DNA from: an uncultured Bacteroidales bacterium
GTDB taxonomy: Bacteria; Bacteroidota; Bacteroidia; Bacteroidales; Muribaculaceae
DNA length: 64,000 nt
Assembly: GCA_902768435.1 (NCBI GenBank)
Contig: CACXLJ010000027.1
Span: forward strand, 1-64,000
Direction of reading: 5' to 3'
Below, piece after piece: positions 42,238-52,126 of the stretch (its first letter is position 1; each line of letters opens with the position of its first letter). The position numbers and the translations under genes were made by a program. The notes beneath the pieces were generated by a model. The model had not been told where the DNA came from. It searched no databases and saw only the letters and a program-made list of their open reading frames with translations.

Positions 42238-44244
42238 CTACTTCTTGTCGACAACAATAATGGAATGAGCGTTATTCAAGTTGCGGATTACCTTAGATAA
42301 TGCTGAGCGTTTTGTCACATTTTGAACTGCAACTATTAATGTTGCCAAATCATTGTTATCGAGGAGATTATTTATATGGCTCAACTCAAAATTAATGGGA
42401 AGTTCAATGAAGGTGAAGTCATGGTTTTCCACTGAGTTATTAATACCTTCATATATGTCGCCAGCCAGTAACTGGTCGGTGTCGGTAATGCTGAAGGTTT
42501 GGTTTGTCTTACCTATGTCATTGAGTTTAGACGTGACATCACTCACGATGTCGGTTGACTCACGGTCAAGGGGCAGCACAAATATTTGTTTGCATCCGTG
42601 CTGCAGAATGACAGCGCGCACATCCTTGATGTGGTTTTCGCCTTTCTTGTCGGTGAGTTCAATCACACAGGGTTCCCAGTCTTTGGGCAGGTCATAGGCA
42701 TTCTGTACGGTGTTCTTGCGCTTCATGCGCCACAGCACCCATAACAGCGGCAACAACAAGGCCAGCAGCAGGCAGGCAATGGTGACCAGCAGAGGTTTCT
42801 TCTGGCTGGGTTTGGTGGAGCTGTAAGCCTCGTCGATAACGAAACTGGGAGCCACACTGGAAGTGAGGTTGAGCAGGCTGCTCTCCTTCTTTTGGAGCAA
42901 GAAGATATAGAGTTCGTTCTTGAGTTCGCGGTCGCGCATGAGGTTCATATATTCGCGCTCGTAACCAGGCATTTGCTCAAACTTTCCCATGGCCTGATTG
43001 GCATGCGAACTGATGATATCGGCCCGGTGCTTGGCATTGGAGATGCTTTTCTCGACATTGCGCACCACGGCCCGTTTTGCGGCAGCAATTTTGTTGTTAA
43101 GTTCCACAAGAGCGGTATTGTTGGGTTTTGCTGACTTCTCGAGTTCTGTGCGTTCCTGCACCATCTTATTATATTGGACAATGATCTCATCTTTCATACC
43201 CTCGAAGGTGGGAATGAGTTCATCGCCTTTTACTGAATTGATGGAGCTGAGCATCATCTCACGCAGGCGTATTTCGTTACGTGCCGAGTCGACCATCATC
43301 TGAATCTTGGCGCTCTGTTGCAGGTAAGCGCTGGCCTCCATGGTGGGTACGTTCACATCGCGCGATCGCTTGAATGACTCGATGCGGCCCTCGGTGTCGC
43401 TCAATTCACCCATAAGCGCATTGATACGATTGGTGTAGAAGTCGTATTCTTCCTGAGCCTTGTCGTTCTTGCGCTCGATGCGCTTGTCGTTATAGCCCTT
43501 CATGATGGTGTTCAGGATGTCCTTTCCACGCTCCACGCTGGCATCGGCATAGCTCAGTGATATCACATCGCTCTTCTTGTTGTCTTGCCATATCTTGATG
43601 AGGTTGGCGAAGTATTCACAAATCTGGGCATTGCCAGCCACGTTGATGATGATGTGGCGGTTCTGCGTGTCGCTGTAAAGAGGGCCTTTCAGTAACTGGA
43701 ACTTGCCGCATGGTGCCTTCACCGAGAGGGGGAAAGTGATGTTGCCATACTCTGCAACCGTTTTCTTGAACATTCCCTGGTTGACGGTAACATCGGCTGT
43801 GCCTCCACGGTGCAGGTGAATGTTGACTTGGAAACCAGTGCTCAGGGAGTCGAAAAACTCGTCGGGAGCCTCCAGCATCACAGGGCTGGTCTTGTAGAGA
43901 ATCTCCTTCTTGAGCCCGTCTTTCTCGAGATAGGTGCGGTTCAATCCTAGGGTCTTCACGGTGCGCATCATCACATCGTGCTCGTTGTCGATGGAGGTCG
44001 AACCGAAGCCACCTACTGAGAAAGTGCGCATCATCTGTGCCATGCCGCCAGCCTTTTTCAGCGTGCCACTCCCGTCGCTCTCGTCTTCGAGCAGCATTGA
44101 GGAGTTGATGACATATTGCGGCATGTGCTTGGCATAATAGAAGATTGCCAAGGTTCCAAACAAAAGGATGGAACCAAGAAACCACCATTTGCCTTGTTTA
44201 ATGGCACGAATATGCCGCCTGAGGTCTAAAGAATCATTTTCCAT
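42238..44244 (-). CDS. Wzz-type polysaccharide chain-length protein fused to a degenerate BY-kinase domain
   Basis: This 668-residue inner-membrane protein has TM1 at about 21-37. The Wzz periplasmic domain includes a long coiled coil (about 255-450), then a PSQKKP segment and TM2 (about 484-505). The C-terminal cytoplasmic domain (about 525-668) aligns in layout with bacterial tyrosine kinases. However, the P-loop position reads VLPLDRESTDIVSDVTSKL with no GK[ST], the Walker B position is FTFIELP, and there is no Tyr-rich tail. It controls polymer length and export with the Wza-type protein upstream. The kinase part is probably inactive and structural. Its ATG overlaps the wzy stop as TAATG. 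Confidence 0.82.
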   Translation of the reverse strand: MENDSLDLRRHIRAIKQGKWWFLGSILLFGTLAIFYYAKHMPQYVINSSMLLEDESDGSGTLKKAGGMAQMMRTFSVGGFGSTSIDNEHDVMMRTVKTLGLNRTYLEKDGLKKEILYKTSPVMLEAPDEFFDSLSTGFQVNIHLHRGGTADVTVNQGMFKKTVAEYGNITFPLSVKAPCGKFQLLKGPLYSDTQNRHIIINVAGNAQICEYFANLIKIWQDNKKSDVISLSYADASVERGKDILNTIMKGYNDKRIERKNDKAQEEYDFYTNRINALMGELSDTEGRIESFKRSRDVNVPTMEASAYLQQSAKIQMMVDSARNEIRLREMMLSSINSVKGDELIPTFEGMKDEIIVQYNKMVQERTELEKSAKPNNTALVELNNKIAAAKRAVVRNVEKSISNAKHRADIISSHANQAMGKFEQMPGYEREYMNLMRDRELKNELYIFLLQKKESSLLNLTSSVAPSFVIDEAYSSTKPSQKKPLLVTIACLLLALLLPLLWVLWRMKRKNTVQNAYDLPKDWEPCVIELTDKKGENHIKDVRAVILQHGCKQIFVLPLDRESTDIVSDVTSKLNDIGKTNQTFSITDTDQLLAGDIYEGINNSVENHDFTFIELPINFELSHINNLLDNNDLATLIVAVQNVTKRSALSKVIRNLNNAHSIIVVDKK

Positions 44245-45491
44245 TATGCGTTATTATTATTTGTTTCTAATTGATTGTTATAAATAATGTTGAACTCGCA
44301 GCTGAAGGCATAAGCCAGTATTGAAACCATGATCATTCCGTGAGATTGCGAAAACATGGTGCCAGAAGTGTTCTCAATGAGGATGGCAGCTATTGCCAAG
44401 GTCCCTATCACGAAATAGTATTTTAAAGATTTTGTATTATTCTCAAACAAATTGAATAGTTTTTTATAACTCCATCGCCACAAAACGATAAACAAGATAA
44501 TACCGATTAAACCAAACTGAGCCAATGAGGGATAATAGGCATCACATATAAAATCGGGCATGGCTTCAGATAGGCCATAAACCTTGTCGATGCCATATTC
44601 ATAATACAACCCTGAGTAGTTGGCCGAAGAAGCAAAGGTGGCAAATGAAGCCAGTCCCGAACCCAGCAGGGTGTAGTCGGCAATGATAAGTCCCGCCGTG
44701 GCATAGAGCACCGGTCGTGCAAATGACTGTACCACCCTTGGGTCAAAAGTGTCGGTATCGCCCATGATAAAGTAATATGAAAACTTATTCCAGGTCACGG
44801 CGAAAAGGACTGCAAGCAGCATTAACGCTATCAATATGTATTGAGGTTTGAAACCTTTAAACATCATGGGTTTATAAATCCAAACGAAAAAAACAACCAG
44901 TACGGCTTCGCTCAAGAATTTCGAACGCATACAGGGAATGCCACATACCAGCAACATCATGGCAATGAGTTTGTCGAGTTTCTCAACGCTGCCATCGGGT
45001 TTGATACTGCACATCAAATAGAAGAGCGAACTGACAAAAGCGGTTGCCCCACAAGTGGCAATATGTCCAACCAGTTGTTTCATGGTATATTGGGGCAAGA
45101 AGTACATGGGGAGTATTAATATGACATTGACCACACAAATGGCTTTGATTGCAGTTTTCTCTCGGGTTGAAAGTATTGGCCTGACAGCATAAATCACAAA
45201 TAATGGCAAGAAAGGCTTGATTTCGAGCACAAAGTCCATCAGCACATAAGGTGTAGTGTTGTAGGACTTGAACAGCAGTGTGTAGACAAGATAAAAAAGC
45301 ATTACACCCACCATGACAAACAGGGGGATGTAGCGCTTGAAGTTGCGGTTGAGCAGGCAGTCGGCAATGGCTATGGCAAGGAATACAAAGCTCCCTATCT
45401 CATCAAGATACTTGATAAACATGATGCTTGGCAACAATCCTGCCAAGCAAATGATGATGAGCCAGTTGCACAGTTTGTCGAGCCTAATCAT
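44244..45491 (-). CDS. Wzy-like O-antigen/exopolysaccharide polymerase
   Basis: This 415-residue polytopic membrane protein has about 10-12 predicted segments. A large loop carries DTDTFDPRVVQSFARPVLY, and GLASFATFASSANYSGLYYEYGI lies in the region typical of Wzy/WaaL proteins. Sequence identity among such polymerases is low, so the call rests on topology and position. It sits between the genes for the export protein (12 bp upstream) and the chain-length protein (1-bp overlap). It is AT-rich relative to its neighbours, as Wzy genes usually are. Confidence 0.75.
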   Translation of the reverse strand: MIRLDKLCNWLIIICLAGLLPSIMFIKYLDEIGSFVFLAIAIADCLLNRNFKRYIPLFVMVGVMLFYLVYTLLFKSYNTTPYVLMDFVLEIKPFLPLFVIYAVRPILSTREKTAIKAICVVNVILILPMYFLPQYTMKQLVGHIATCGATAFVSSLFYLMCSIKPDGSVEKLDKLIAMMLLVCGIPCMRSKFLSEAVLVVFFVWIYKPMMFKGFKPQYILIALMLLAVLFAVTWNKFSYYFIMGDTDTFDPRVVQSFARPVLYATAGLIIADYTLLGSGLASFATFASSANYSGLYYEYGIDKVYGLSEAMPDFICDAYYPSLAQFGLIGIILFIVLWRWSYKKLFNLFENNTKSLKYYFVIGTLAIAAILIENTSGTMFSQSHGMIMVSILAYAFSCEFNIIYNNQLETNNNNA

Positions 45492-45503
45492 GACAATTTG
45501 TGT

Positions 45504-46310
45504 TTATTTCACCGTGAGAGCGATTATAAGCGATGCGATAACGGAGACGGCGCTCACGCAGGTAGAAATGACCGAGAGTTTGAAACCGTTGTTTTGGTTA
45601 TAGGTTGAGTTGTCGGCCTTCACATCGTTGGTTTGCACATAAACCACATCGTTTTGCTGCAGGTAGAAGTAGGGCGAGGCAAAAATGCTGTTGTCCATCA
45701 GGTTCATGCGCTGGAACGACTTCTGCCCATCTACTTCACGAATCACCATGACATTGTCGCGTCGGCCATACTCGGTAAGGTCGCCAGCTGCTGCAAGTGC
45801 GTCGAGAATGCTGAATCGCTTGCTGGTGACAAACATGCGCTGCGGGTTTTTCACTTCACCCATCACATTCACCCTGAAGCCTGATAATTCCACTTTCACA
45901 TAAGGGTCTTTCACCTCCTCGGCCACCTTGTTCCTGATGATGGTGGCAATCTCATCGGTGGTGAGTCCTTTCACATGAATAAGGCCCAGCACCGGCAGGG
46001 TAATGTTGCCCTGCTTATCTACGATGTAGGTCTGCAAGCGTGGTTGACCGGTGGTTTCGGTCGCTCCTTTGCCTGCGATGTTACTAAGAGGAAGATTGTA
46101 CTTAGTGGTAGCTTCCTTAATCTCAGAACTCACGGTGATGATGAGTTCGTCTTCCGGCGCAACAGTGATTTTGTAGTCGTTGCCGCCGGGCAGTTGGCCG
46201 TTAAGCTGGTTCTCGATGTTTTTGAAGTAAACGAGGTTGTTTTGCTTGGAAGTGGAGCAGGAAACCAGCGTAAGACCAAATATGAGTGTTAAAAATAAAT
46301 TTTTAAACAT
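45504..46310 (-). CDS. polysaccharide export outer-membrane lipoprotein (Wza-like)
   Basis: This 268-residue lipoprotein has lipobox LVSC (Cys18). A Poly_export domain follows (DYKITVAPEDELIITVSS.., TYIVDKQGNITLPVLGLIHVKGLT), then SLBB-type repeats (VNVMGEVKNPQRMFVTSKRFSILDALAAAGDLTEYGRRDNVMVIRE). The C-terminal membrane helix (ISTCVSAVSVIASLIIALTV) is the outer-membrane pore helix seen in Wza. It works with Wzz for export of the polymer. Confidence 0.92.
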   Translation of the reverse strand: MFKNLFLTLIFGLTLVSCSTSKQNNLVYFKNIENQLNGQLPGGNDYKITVAPEDELIITVSSEIKEATTKYNLPLSNIAGKGATETTGQPRLQTYIVDKQGNITLPVLGLIHVKGLTTDEIATIIRNKVAEEVKDPYVKVELSGFRVNVMGEVKNPQRMFVTSKRFSILDALAAAGDLTEYGRRDNVMVIREVDGQKSFQRMNLMDNSIFASPYFYLQQNDVVYVQTNDVKADNSTYNQNNGFKLSVISTCVSAVSVIASLIIALTVK

Positions 46311-46417
46311 GTTCTTTGATATTAATATTGTTCAAACATAACGTTAAAAAACGGCTTTTATTGTGTTTTTCAGGTTATTTTTTTGTGTGAGGGGTAATAA
46401 AGTGGCCATAATTTGAA

Positions 46418-47857
46418 TTATCGGTGTGACGCGGGCTTGATTTTGTTCAAGATTTTTTCTATTAAATCGTGTGGAGAGCAGTATAAAATTACTATGATTG
46501 CGATGGTGAGGGTTATAACATCTTGCCACAAATGGCGATTCAGGTAATAGGGCACACTGGCAATCACGAGCACCACTATGGGCACAAGGGTCGAGGTTTT
46601 GACTTTGAGCTTCAGGTATCGGCGCACATCAACCCACCTGTACACTACCAGCACCAGGTAGGTGACGATGGCTGTGAGCGCAGCGCCAAACATTTTGTAC
46701 TCATCGGGTAAAAACTTGATGGTGACTAAATTGAGCACCACATTGATGATGGCACACAAAATGATAGCTGGCAGCAGTCGTTTGGTGTCCTTGGCGCACT
46801 GATAAGCCATCTCAAGAAATCCCGCAATGGCTGAAAGAATCGCTGATAATCCCAAAGGATAAAGATAGAGCCAACTGCTCTGAAAATCAACGCCCACAAG
46901 CCAGCCATAATTCAGTTTTAGCATGAAATTATAAGTCACACCCAACAAGCATAGGAAGCAGATGTAGGTGTTGAGCATCTTGGAGAAGAATGCGTCGCGG
47001 TCCTTGTTATTGAACTGCAGGATGGCGGTTTCTTGCCATGCCTGATAAAAGATAATGACCGCTATCTGCAAAATGCTGGTAAACCGCACCGCTGTGGCAT
47101 AGACTCCTGTTGCCCCATCACCCAGATAATAATTGATGATCCACTGGTCGCTACTGGTTGTGAACCAGTAACATAGCGAGCTCGGCAACAGCGGCAGAGA
47201 GAAGCGAAGCAGGTCTTTTGCCACTTGACCTACTTTGAGGTAGGGTTTGAAGAAGCGCACAAAGGATTTGACTTTCAGCTCCACAATCACCAGGCACAGC
47301 ACGCGTGCAATGATGTTGGCCAGGAAAATGCCCTTGATGCCCATGTTCATCCACACTACAAATATCACGCTGAAGATGCCGATGCCCAGCGAAGCCAGGA
47401 TGCCCACGGCAACATAGGCCTTGTTGTTGCCAAGTCCGCGAATCACCTGAGCGACAACTTCTTGCAATGAGAATGAGAGGAGGAAAGCCACCGTGTACCA
47501 GAAGTAGGCGATATTAGCCAACAGTGAGATGATGATGGCGGCACCCACCCATAGCAATAGGTTGGTCAACAAGGTCTTGTAAGTGCTGGTGACAATTCTC
47601 TCGCGTTGCTCGTCGGTTTCAGTGTCGAGCAGGAATCGGAAGGCTCCATCGCGCAATTGCAAAGTGGTGAACGGCAGCAGTAACAGCACCACCGTGAGGC
47701 AAATGTTGTAGTAGCCGTAGTCGGCTGGTGCCACAAAGTGGGTGTATAGCGGCAACATGAGGAAGGTGATAATCTTGGAGCCAAGATTACCGATGGCATA
47801 AATTCCTATGTCTTTCAGGAATTTAGAGGACCTGCTCTGTGTGCCTTCTTGCTGCAT
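46418..47857 (-). CDS. oligosaccharide flippase (Wzx/polysaccharide biosynthesis protein)
   Basis: This 479-residue protein has about 12-14 membrane segments of the MATE/MVF type, starting FLKDIGIYAIGNLGSKIITFLMLPLYTHFVAPADYGYYNI. It flips undecaprenyl-linked repeat units across the inner membrane. It is the first gene of the minus-strand export set (wzx, wza, wzy, wzz). A gap of 107 bp separates it from the Wza-type gene. A TAACTTTG box lies 36 bp upstream of the ATG at 47857. Confidence 0.9.
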   Translation of the reverse strand: MQQEGTQSRSSKFLKDIGIYAIGNLGSKIITFLMLPLYTHFVAPADYGYYNICLTVVLLLLPFTTLQLRDGAFRFLLDTETDEQRERIVTSTYKTLLTNLLLWVGAAIIISLLANIAYFWYTVAFLLSFSLQEVVAQVIRGLGNNKAYVAVGILASLGIGIFSVIFVVWMNMGIKGIFLANIIARVLCLVIVELKVKSFVRFFKPYLKVGQVAKDLLRFSLPLLPSSLCYWFTTSSDQWIINYYLGDGATGVYATAVRFTSILQIAVIIFYQAWQETAILQFNNKDRDAFFSKMLNTYICFLCLLGVTYNFMLKLNYGWLVGVDFQSSWLYLYPLGLSAILSAIAGFLEMAYQCAKDTKRLLPAIILCAIINVVLNLVTIKFLPDEYKMFGAALTAIVTYLVLVVYRWVDVRRYLKLKVKTSTLVPIVVLVIASVPYYLNRHLWQDVITLTIAIIVILYCSPHDLIEKILNKIKPASHR

Positions 47858-47893
47858 TTTGTGCGAGTAAAAAATTAGTTACAGTTGAATTTG

Positions 47894-47901
47894 CAAAGTT
47901 A
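47894..47901 (-). promoter_or_regulatory. -7 box of the wzx-wza-wzy-wzz set
   Basis: TAACTTTG on the minus strand matches TAnnTTTG. The -33 position is T-rich without a clear TTTG. Confidence 0.45.
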
Positions 47902-48022
47902 TTGCATTTTTCTCACATTACAAAATCGCACTTTTGCCTCACTTGGGCCTGAAATGCCTTGTTTTGCGGTCTTGAACATAAATATTTTTGGGGAAAGGAC
48001 CGCGAAATTCAACAACAATGCG

Positions 48023-48030
48023 TAACTTTG
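48023..48030 (+). promoter_or_regulatory. -7 box of the GT2/acyltransferase pair
   Basis: TAACTTTG matches the consensus, 34 bp before the ATG at 48065. The -33 box is not clear. Confidence 0.45.
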
Positions 48031-48064
48031 CGCTTTCAAAAAAATGAAACGACAACTATAGAAC

Positions 48065-49246
48065 ATGATTTTTTCAGTTAATTGTCCTATTATCATATAT
48101 GTATTGCTGGGCGTGGCCTTTGTGCTCACCGTGATTATCGCCTTGTGCAAATGGTGCAAGGCCAGGCGATTGGCGCACTTTGTCGATGACGAGCAGGAGC
48201 GCGAATATCTAACCGACGACCAGTTGCCCAAGGCCTCGGTGGTGGTCTATGCCCATAACGATGCCGAGTGGCTCGAGAGTTTCCTGCCCACATTGCTGCA
48301 TCAGGATTATCCTGACTATGAGGTGATTGTGGTGGATGATGCGTCAACCGACAACAGCCGAAATTTGCTGAGCGACATGCTCACGCAATTTCAGCACTTG
48401 CATCTCACTCTCACGCCCGACCGCACCCGCGGCCTCTCGCGCAAGAAACTGTCGCTCATGCTCGGCATCAAAGCCGCTCTGGGCGATGTGGTGGTCACCA
48501 CCAACGCCAACTGCTGCGTGACGAGCGACCAGTGGCTGCGCCTCATGCTGCGCAACTTTGTGCCTGGCACCGATGTGGTGATTGGCTACTCGCACTATCG
48601 CTATAAGAGTGACCGCAACGCTGGGCATTGTTACCGCGTATTCGACACTGTGACAGTGGGCGAACAGTACCTGACAAGCGCCATTGCAGGCAAACCCTAT
48701 CGTGGCGTGAGCGACAACCTCGCTTATCGCCGTGAAACATTCTTCAGAAACAACGGTTTCTCGAAGAACCTTGACCTGCGCTGGGGTGACGACGATGTGT
48801 TCCTGTGCGAGATTGCCCATGGTGGCAATACTCGTGTGGAACTGGCACCCGAGGCACAAGTGGTGGCGTGCTACGAGAATGTGTCGCATGCGCACACTGC
48901 GCTCAAGCAGCGTCGCGACTTCACTTCACGCAAGTTGCCTCACCGCTGGCCCTTCATTGCCCAAGGTTTGCTGTCGACCCTCAATTATGGTCGCTTGGGA
49001 TGCCTTGCGGCCGCTGTGGTGCTTGACTGGAGCAATGTGTTCACCTTGTCGGTGGTGGCGGTGCTGCTCATCGTCTCGTGGGTGCTGGCCATCTTGCCTG
49101 TGCGCAAGAGTTGCCGTGTGCTCCAGGCCCCGATGCTCAGTGCAGGCGTTCCTTTATATAATATGTGTCGACCACTGGTGAACCTGTGTTACCGTTTGCG
49201 TGGACGCAAGTTGAGCCAAAGCAATCTTACCTCAATCTTTGACTGA
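48065..49246 (+). CDS. membrane-anchored family 2 glycosyltransferase
   Basis: This 393-residue protein has an N-terminal membrane segment (IIIYVLLGVAFVLTVIIALC). The GT-A domain has ASVVVYAHNDAEWLESFLPTLLHQDYPDYEVIVVDDASTDNS, TTNANC in place of DxD, and the late LRWGDDDVFLC (ED-like motif). Two C-terminal membrane segments follow (about 310-345). It is probably a sugar transferase of the envelope. The acyltransferase gene begins 4 bp after its stop, so the two are co-expressed. Confidence 0.88.
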   Translation: MIFSVNCPIIIYVLLGVAFVLTVIIALCKWCKARRLAHFVDDEQEREYLTDDQLPKASVVVYAHNDAEWLESFLPTLLHQDYPDYEVIVVDDASTDNSRNLLSDMLTQFQHLHLTLTPDRTRGLSRKKLSLMLGIKAALGDVVVTTNANCCVTSDQWLRLMLRNFVPGTDVVIGYSHYRYKSDRNAGHCYRVFDTVTVGEQYLTSAIAGKPYRGVSDNLAYRRETFFRNNGFSKNLDLRWGDDDVFLCEIAHGGNTRVELAPEAQVVACYENVSHAHTALKQRRDFTSRKLPHRWPFIAQGLLSTLNYGRLGCLAAAVVLDWSNVFTLSVVAVLLIVSWVLAILPVRKSCRVLQAPMLSAGVPLYNMCRPLVNLCYRLRGRKLSQSNLTSIFD

Positions 49247-49250
49247 CGGC

Positions 49251-50291
49251 ATGATCAAGACACTCACATCGTGGCGAGGCATCATGGCGGTGGTGATAGT
49301 GCTGTTTCACTACCATGTGGCCATTTTCAAGGGGGCAGAGTTGTTCCCTGTGTGCTTCTTCTATGTGGTGAGCGGTTTTTTGCTGGCTTTGCGTTATGAT
49401 GCGAAGCCCGTGCCCGTTTGGCGTCGCTTCTTCGCCGAGCGCGCTCTGCGTCTTTACCCCATGAGTTGGCTTGCCCTGCTGCCCATTGCAGCCATCCTTG
49501 CCTACTATCATCAGTGGGATGGCACGCCGCAGTTTGTGGCCGACTTGTTGCTGGTGCAGGGTTATGTGCCCGACAAATCGTTTTATTTCTCATTCAACAC
49601 CGTGGCATGGTTTCTGGGCGGACTGCTATTGTGCTATGCTTGCTTCCCCTGGTTGCTGAAATTGCTGCGCGGGTGCTCGCTCAAAGTGAAGTTGTGGGGA
49701 TTGGGCATTTGGGTGTTGGCAATGCTTGTGCTGCTTCCGCATCTTTCCACCACGGTGCGTGTGCACCTGTATGTGAATCCACTCATGCGCACCATGGATT
49801 TTGTGTCAGGCATGATTATGGCACATGTTTATATCGAGATGAGTAAAAAGGAAATCAATATCAAGCCCGCCATGGCCACTGTGCTCGAGTTGCTGCCCTT
49901 TGTGGTGGTGGCTGGTTTCACCTTGCTGATCATCAAGTTGCCCAAGGTGTTTTGCTACGAAGACTTTGTGATATGGTACATTCCTGCCGGCATGCTTGTG
50001 CTGACGAGCGCACTGCTCAATGGGCGTGAGGGCCTGCTGGGCCGATTGCTGCTGTGCAAGCCCTTCCAGTGGCTGGGAACCATCAGCCTCGAAATCTACA
50101 TATTCCAGATACTCACGGCACGCATCTATAATTTTCTCATAGCACCGGTGCTGGGGCACTTCGGCTTTGAGAAGGCCTATGACCTGTACCCCCTGTTTGG
50201 CCTGTTGCTGCTCATCTTGCTCTCGTGGCTCATTCACCGCTATGTGACCACACGATTGTGGCGTTGGGCTAAACAACGCACTTCGTCGTGA
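49251..50291 (+). CDS. acyltransferase 3 family membrane protein
   Basis: This 346-residue protein has about 10 membrane segments. It opens with SWRGIMAVVIVLFHYHVAIF (conserved R and H) and YVVSGFLLALRYDAKP, then RRFFAERALRLYPMSW. These are the hallmarks of acyltransferase 3 (OafA-like) enzymes, which O-acylate surface sugars. I use the ATG at 49251; the TTG at 49239 would overlap the upstream gene. It is the last gene before the T9SS cluster. Confidence 0.88.
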   Translation: MIKTLTSWRGIMAVVIVLFHYHVAIFKGAELFPVCFFYVVSGFLLALRYDAKPVPVWRRFFAERALRLYPMSWLALLPIAAILAYYHQWDGTPQFVADLLLVQGYVPDKSFYFSFNTVAWFLGGLLLCYACFPWLLKLLRGCSLKVKLWGLGIWVLAMLVLLPHLSTTVRVHLYVNPLMRTMDFVSGMIMAHVYIEMSKKEINIKPAMATVLELLPFVVVAGFTLLIIKLPKVFCYEDFVIWYIPAGMLVLTSALLNGREGLLGRLLLCKPFQWLGTISLEIYIFQILTARIYNFLIAPVLGHFGFEKAYDLYPLFGLLLLILLSWLIHRYVTTRLWRWAKQRTSS

Positions 50292-50372
50292 AAAAAGAAA
50301 AATGGTGAGTTTTTTGAAAAAAAATGCCTCTTATAACAATAAGAAGCAAAAATTTGCGTTATACACATTGAG

Positions 50373-51116
50373 ATGAAAATTTCAAGGAACCGACATATTG
50401 CATTTATTTTCATGATATTCAGTGTTCTGGCTGTTTTGGCACAGGACAATGACATGGTTCTGAACCGCCCTTATGCCGACCAGAAGAAGTTGCATTTTGG
50501 CTTCTCGGTGGGTATGAATTTTCAGGATTTGAATATCACGAACAACGGATTTGTCACTGAAGATGGCGAGGCCTGGTTTGCCGATATTCCCAAGCATTCA
50601 CCGGGTTTCAGCGTCACGGTGCTTGCCGACTGGCGCATTTCCAAGCACTTTAACTTCAGGCTGAGTCCGGGCATGTACTTTGGCAACAAGGTGGTGAAAT
50701 TTGTGAATGCCAACGCCGACCCCGAAGCACCTGAACCCTCTCGTGTGATGCAGAGCCAGAATGTCAAGGCCACCTATGTGGTGCTGCCGGCCGAAATCAA
50801 GTTCTCGGCACTGCGCTACCGCAACATGCGCCCTTATTTCACGGGCGGTGTGATGGGCGTGTATGATGTGAGCAAGAACCACCCCGACCAGTTGCGTCTC
50901 AAGGACTTTGATGTGATGCTCACTTTGGGCCTGGGATGTGACATATATCTGCCTTTCTTCAAGTTGTGTCCTGAACTCAAGTTCTGTTTCGGACTCAGAA
51001 ATCTGGTTGAAAAGAACCGTCCCGACCTTGAAGATAACCCCGAGATGCTCAGGTTCACGCAGAGCGTTGATAAAGTGAAAAACAATATGGTGGTGCTCAC
51101 CTTCTACTTTGAATGA
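50373..51116 (+). CDS. porT: PorT-family T9SS outer membrane protein
   Basis: This 247-residue protein has a signal peptide (ends VLAQ) and an 8-stranded barrel-like pattern. It matches PorT/SprT: NRPYADQKKLHFGFSVGMNFQDLNITNNG, WFADIPKHSPGFSVTVLADWRI, RPYFTGGVMGVYDV, and CDIYLPFFKLCPELKFCFGLRNLV. PorT is needed for T9SS assembly in related bacteria. Here it stands at the head of the PorP-GldKLMN genes, 17 bp before porP. I see no consensus promoter in the 80 bp upstream. Confidence 0.8.
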   Translation: MKISRNRHIAFIFMIFSVLAVLAQDNDMVLNRPYADQKKLHFGFSVGMNFQDLNITNNGFVTEDGEAWFADIPKHSPGFSVTVLADWRISKHFNFRLSPGMYFGNKVVKFVNANADPEAPEPSRVMQSQNVKATYVVLPAEIKFSALRYRNMRPYFTGGVMGVYDVSKNHPDQLRLKDFDVMLTLGLGCDIYLPFFKLCPELKFCFGLRNLVEKNRPDLEDNPEMLRFTQSVDKVKNNMVVLTFYFE

Positions 51117-51133
51117 AACAAGCCTAATGCCGC

Positions 51134-52123
51134 ATGATTGAGTCAAGACACATATACTATCGCCTGTTGGTTGCAGTGCTCATGCTGTTGCCGGCACTTG
51201 CCGGTGTAGCACAGGTCGATGCCCAGTTCACTCAGTACTGGGCTGCACCTGCCTACTACAACCCCGCAGCCGTGGGCCGTGTCGACTCTATCCACATCAC
51301 TGCAGGCAGTCGTGCCCAGTGGGTAGGCATCCGCAAGGCGCCTCTCACATTCTTGGGCATGGCCGATATGCCCTTCAAGTTGCTCAACAAGCGTTGGGGC
51401 ACGGGTGTGGTGCTGCAGCAGCAGAGCATGGGTCTCTACTCCTCGCTCAATGTGGGTGCGCAGATTGCCTACAAGCAAAAACTCTTCAAGGGCACGCTCA
51501 CAGTGGGTGCACAGGTGGGATTTATTCGTGAAAGTTTCAAGGGCGACTCGGCTTACATTCCCGATCAAGACCAGGCGCACACTCCTGTTGGTCAGGACGA
51601 GGCCATCCCGCAGAACACCGTTACAGGTAATGCTTTAGACTTTGGTCTGGGCCTTTTCTACCAGCACAAGTGGTTCTGGGTGGGTGCCTCGGTGGCACAC
51701 CTTTTCGAGCCCAGCGTGACACTCAAAACTAACGGTGACGCCGAAAAGTTTTACGAGTTTCAGCAAGGTCGCATATATTATTTTATGGCCGGAAGCAATA
51801 TTCCGATAAAAAATACGTTATTTGAGATACAACCCTCGATTTTTGCCAAGACCGATGCAAAGTTTTTTCAGGGCGAGGCGACGCTGAGGGTGCGTTATAA
51901 AAAGTTCATATCGGGCGGCATAGGCTATCGTTACAAGGATGCTGTGAGCCTCATGATAGGGGCCGAGTTCAAGAATTTCTTCTTAGGATATTCCTATGAT
52001 TACGCGACCTCGGCCATCTCAAAGGTAAGCAGCGGCAGCCACGAAGTGTTCTTGAACTATAATGTGAAATTGAATTTAGGCGAAAAAAATAAAAATAAAC
52101 ATAAGAGTATTCGATTAATGTAG
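51134..52123 (+). CDS. porP: PorP/SprF-family T9SS outer membrane protein
   Basis: This 329-residue protein has a signal peptide (ends GVAQ). The family head is VDAQFTQYWAAPAYYNPAAVGRVDSIHITAGSRAQW. A barrel pattern follows with GLGLFYQHKWFWVGASVAHL, and it ends in VFLNYNVKLNLGEKNKNKHKS. PorP associates with the PorK/N ring and the attachment complex of T9SS. It lies in an operon with porT and 3 bp from gldK. Confidence 0.9.
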   Translation: MIESRHIYYRLLVAVLMLLPALAGVAQVDAQFTQYWAAPAYYNPAAVGRVDSIHITAGSRAQWVGIRKAPLTFLGMADMPFKLLNKRWGTGVVLQQQSMGLYSSLNVGAQIAYKQKLFKGTLTVGAQVGFIRESFKGDSAYIPDQDQAHTPVGQDEAIPQNTVTGNALDFGLGLFYQHKWFWVGASVAHLFEPSVTLKTNGDAEKFYEFQQGRIYYFMAGSNIPIKNTLFEIQPSIFAKTDAKFFQGEATLRVRYKKFISGGIGYRYKDAVSLMIGAEFKNFFLGYSYDYATSAISKVSSGSHEVFLNYNVKLNLGEKNKNKHKSIRLM

Positions 52124-52126
52124 AAT

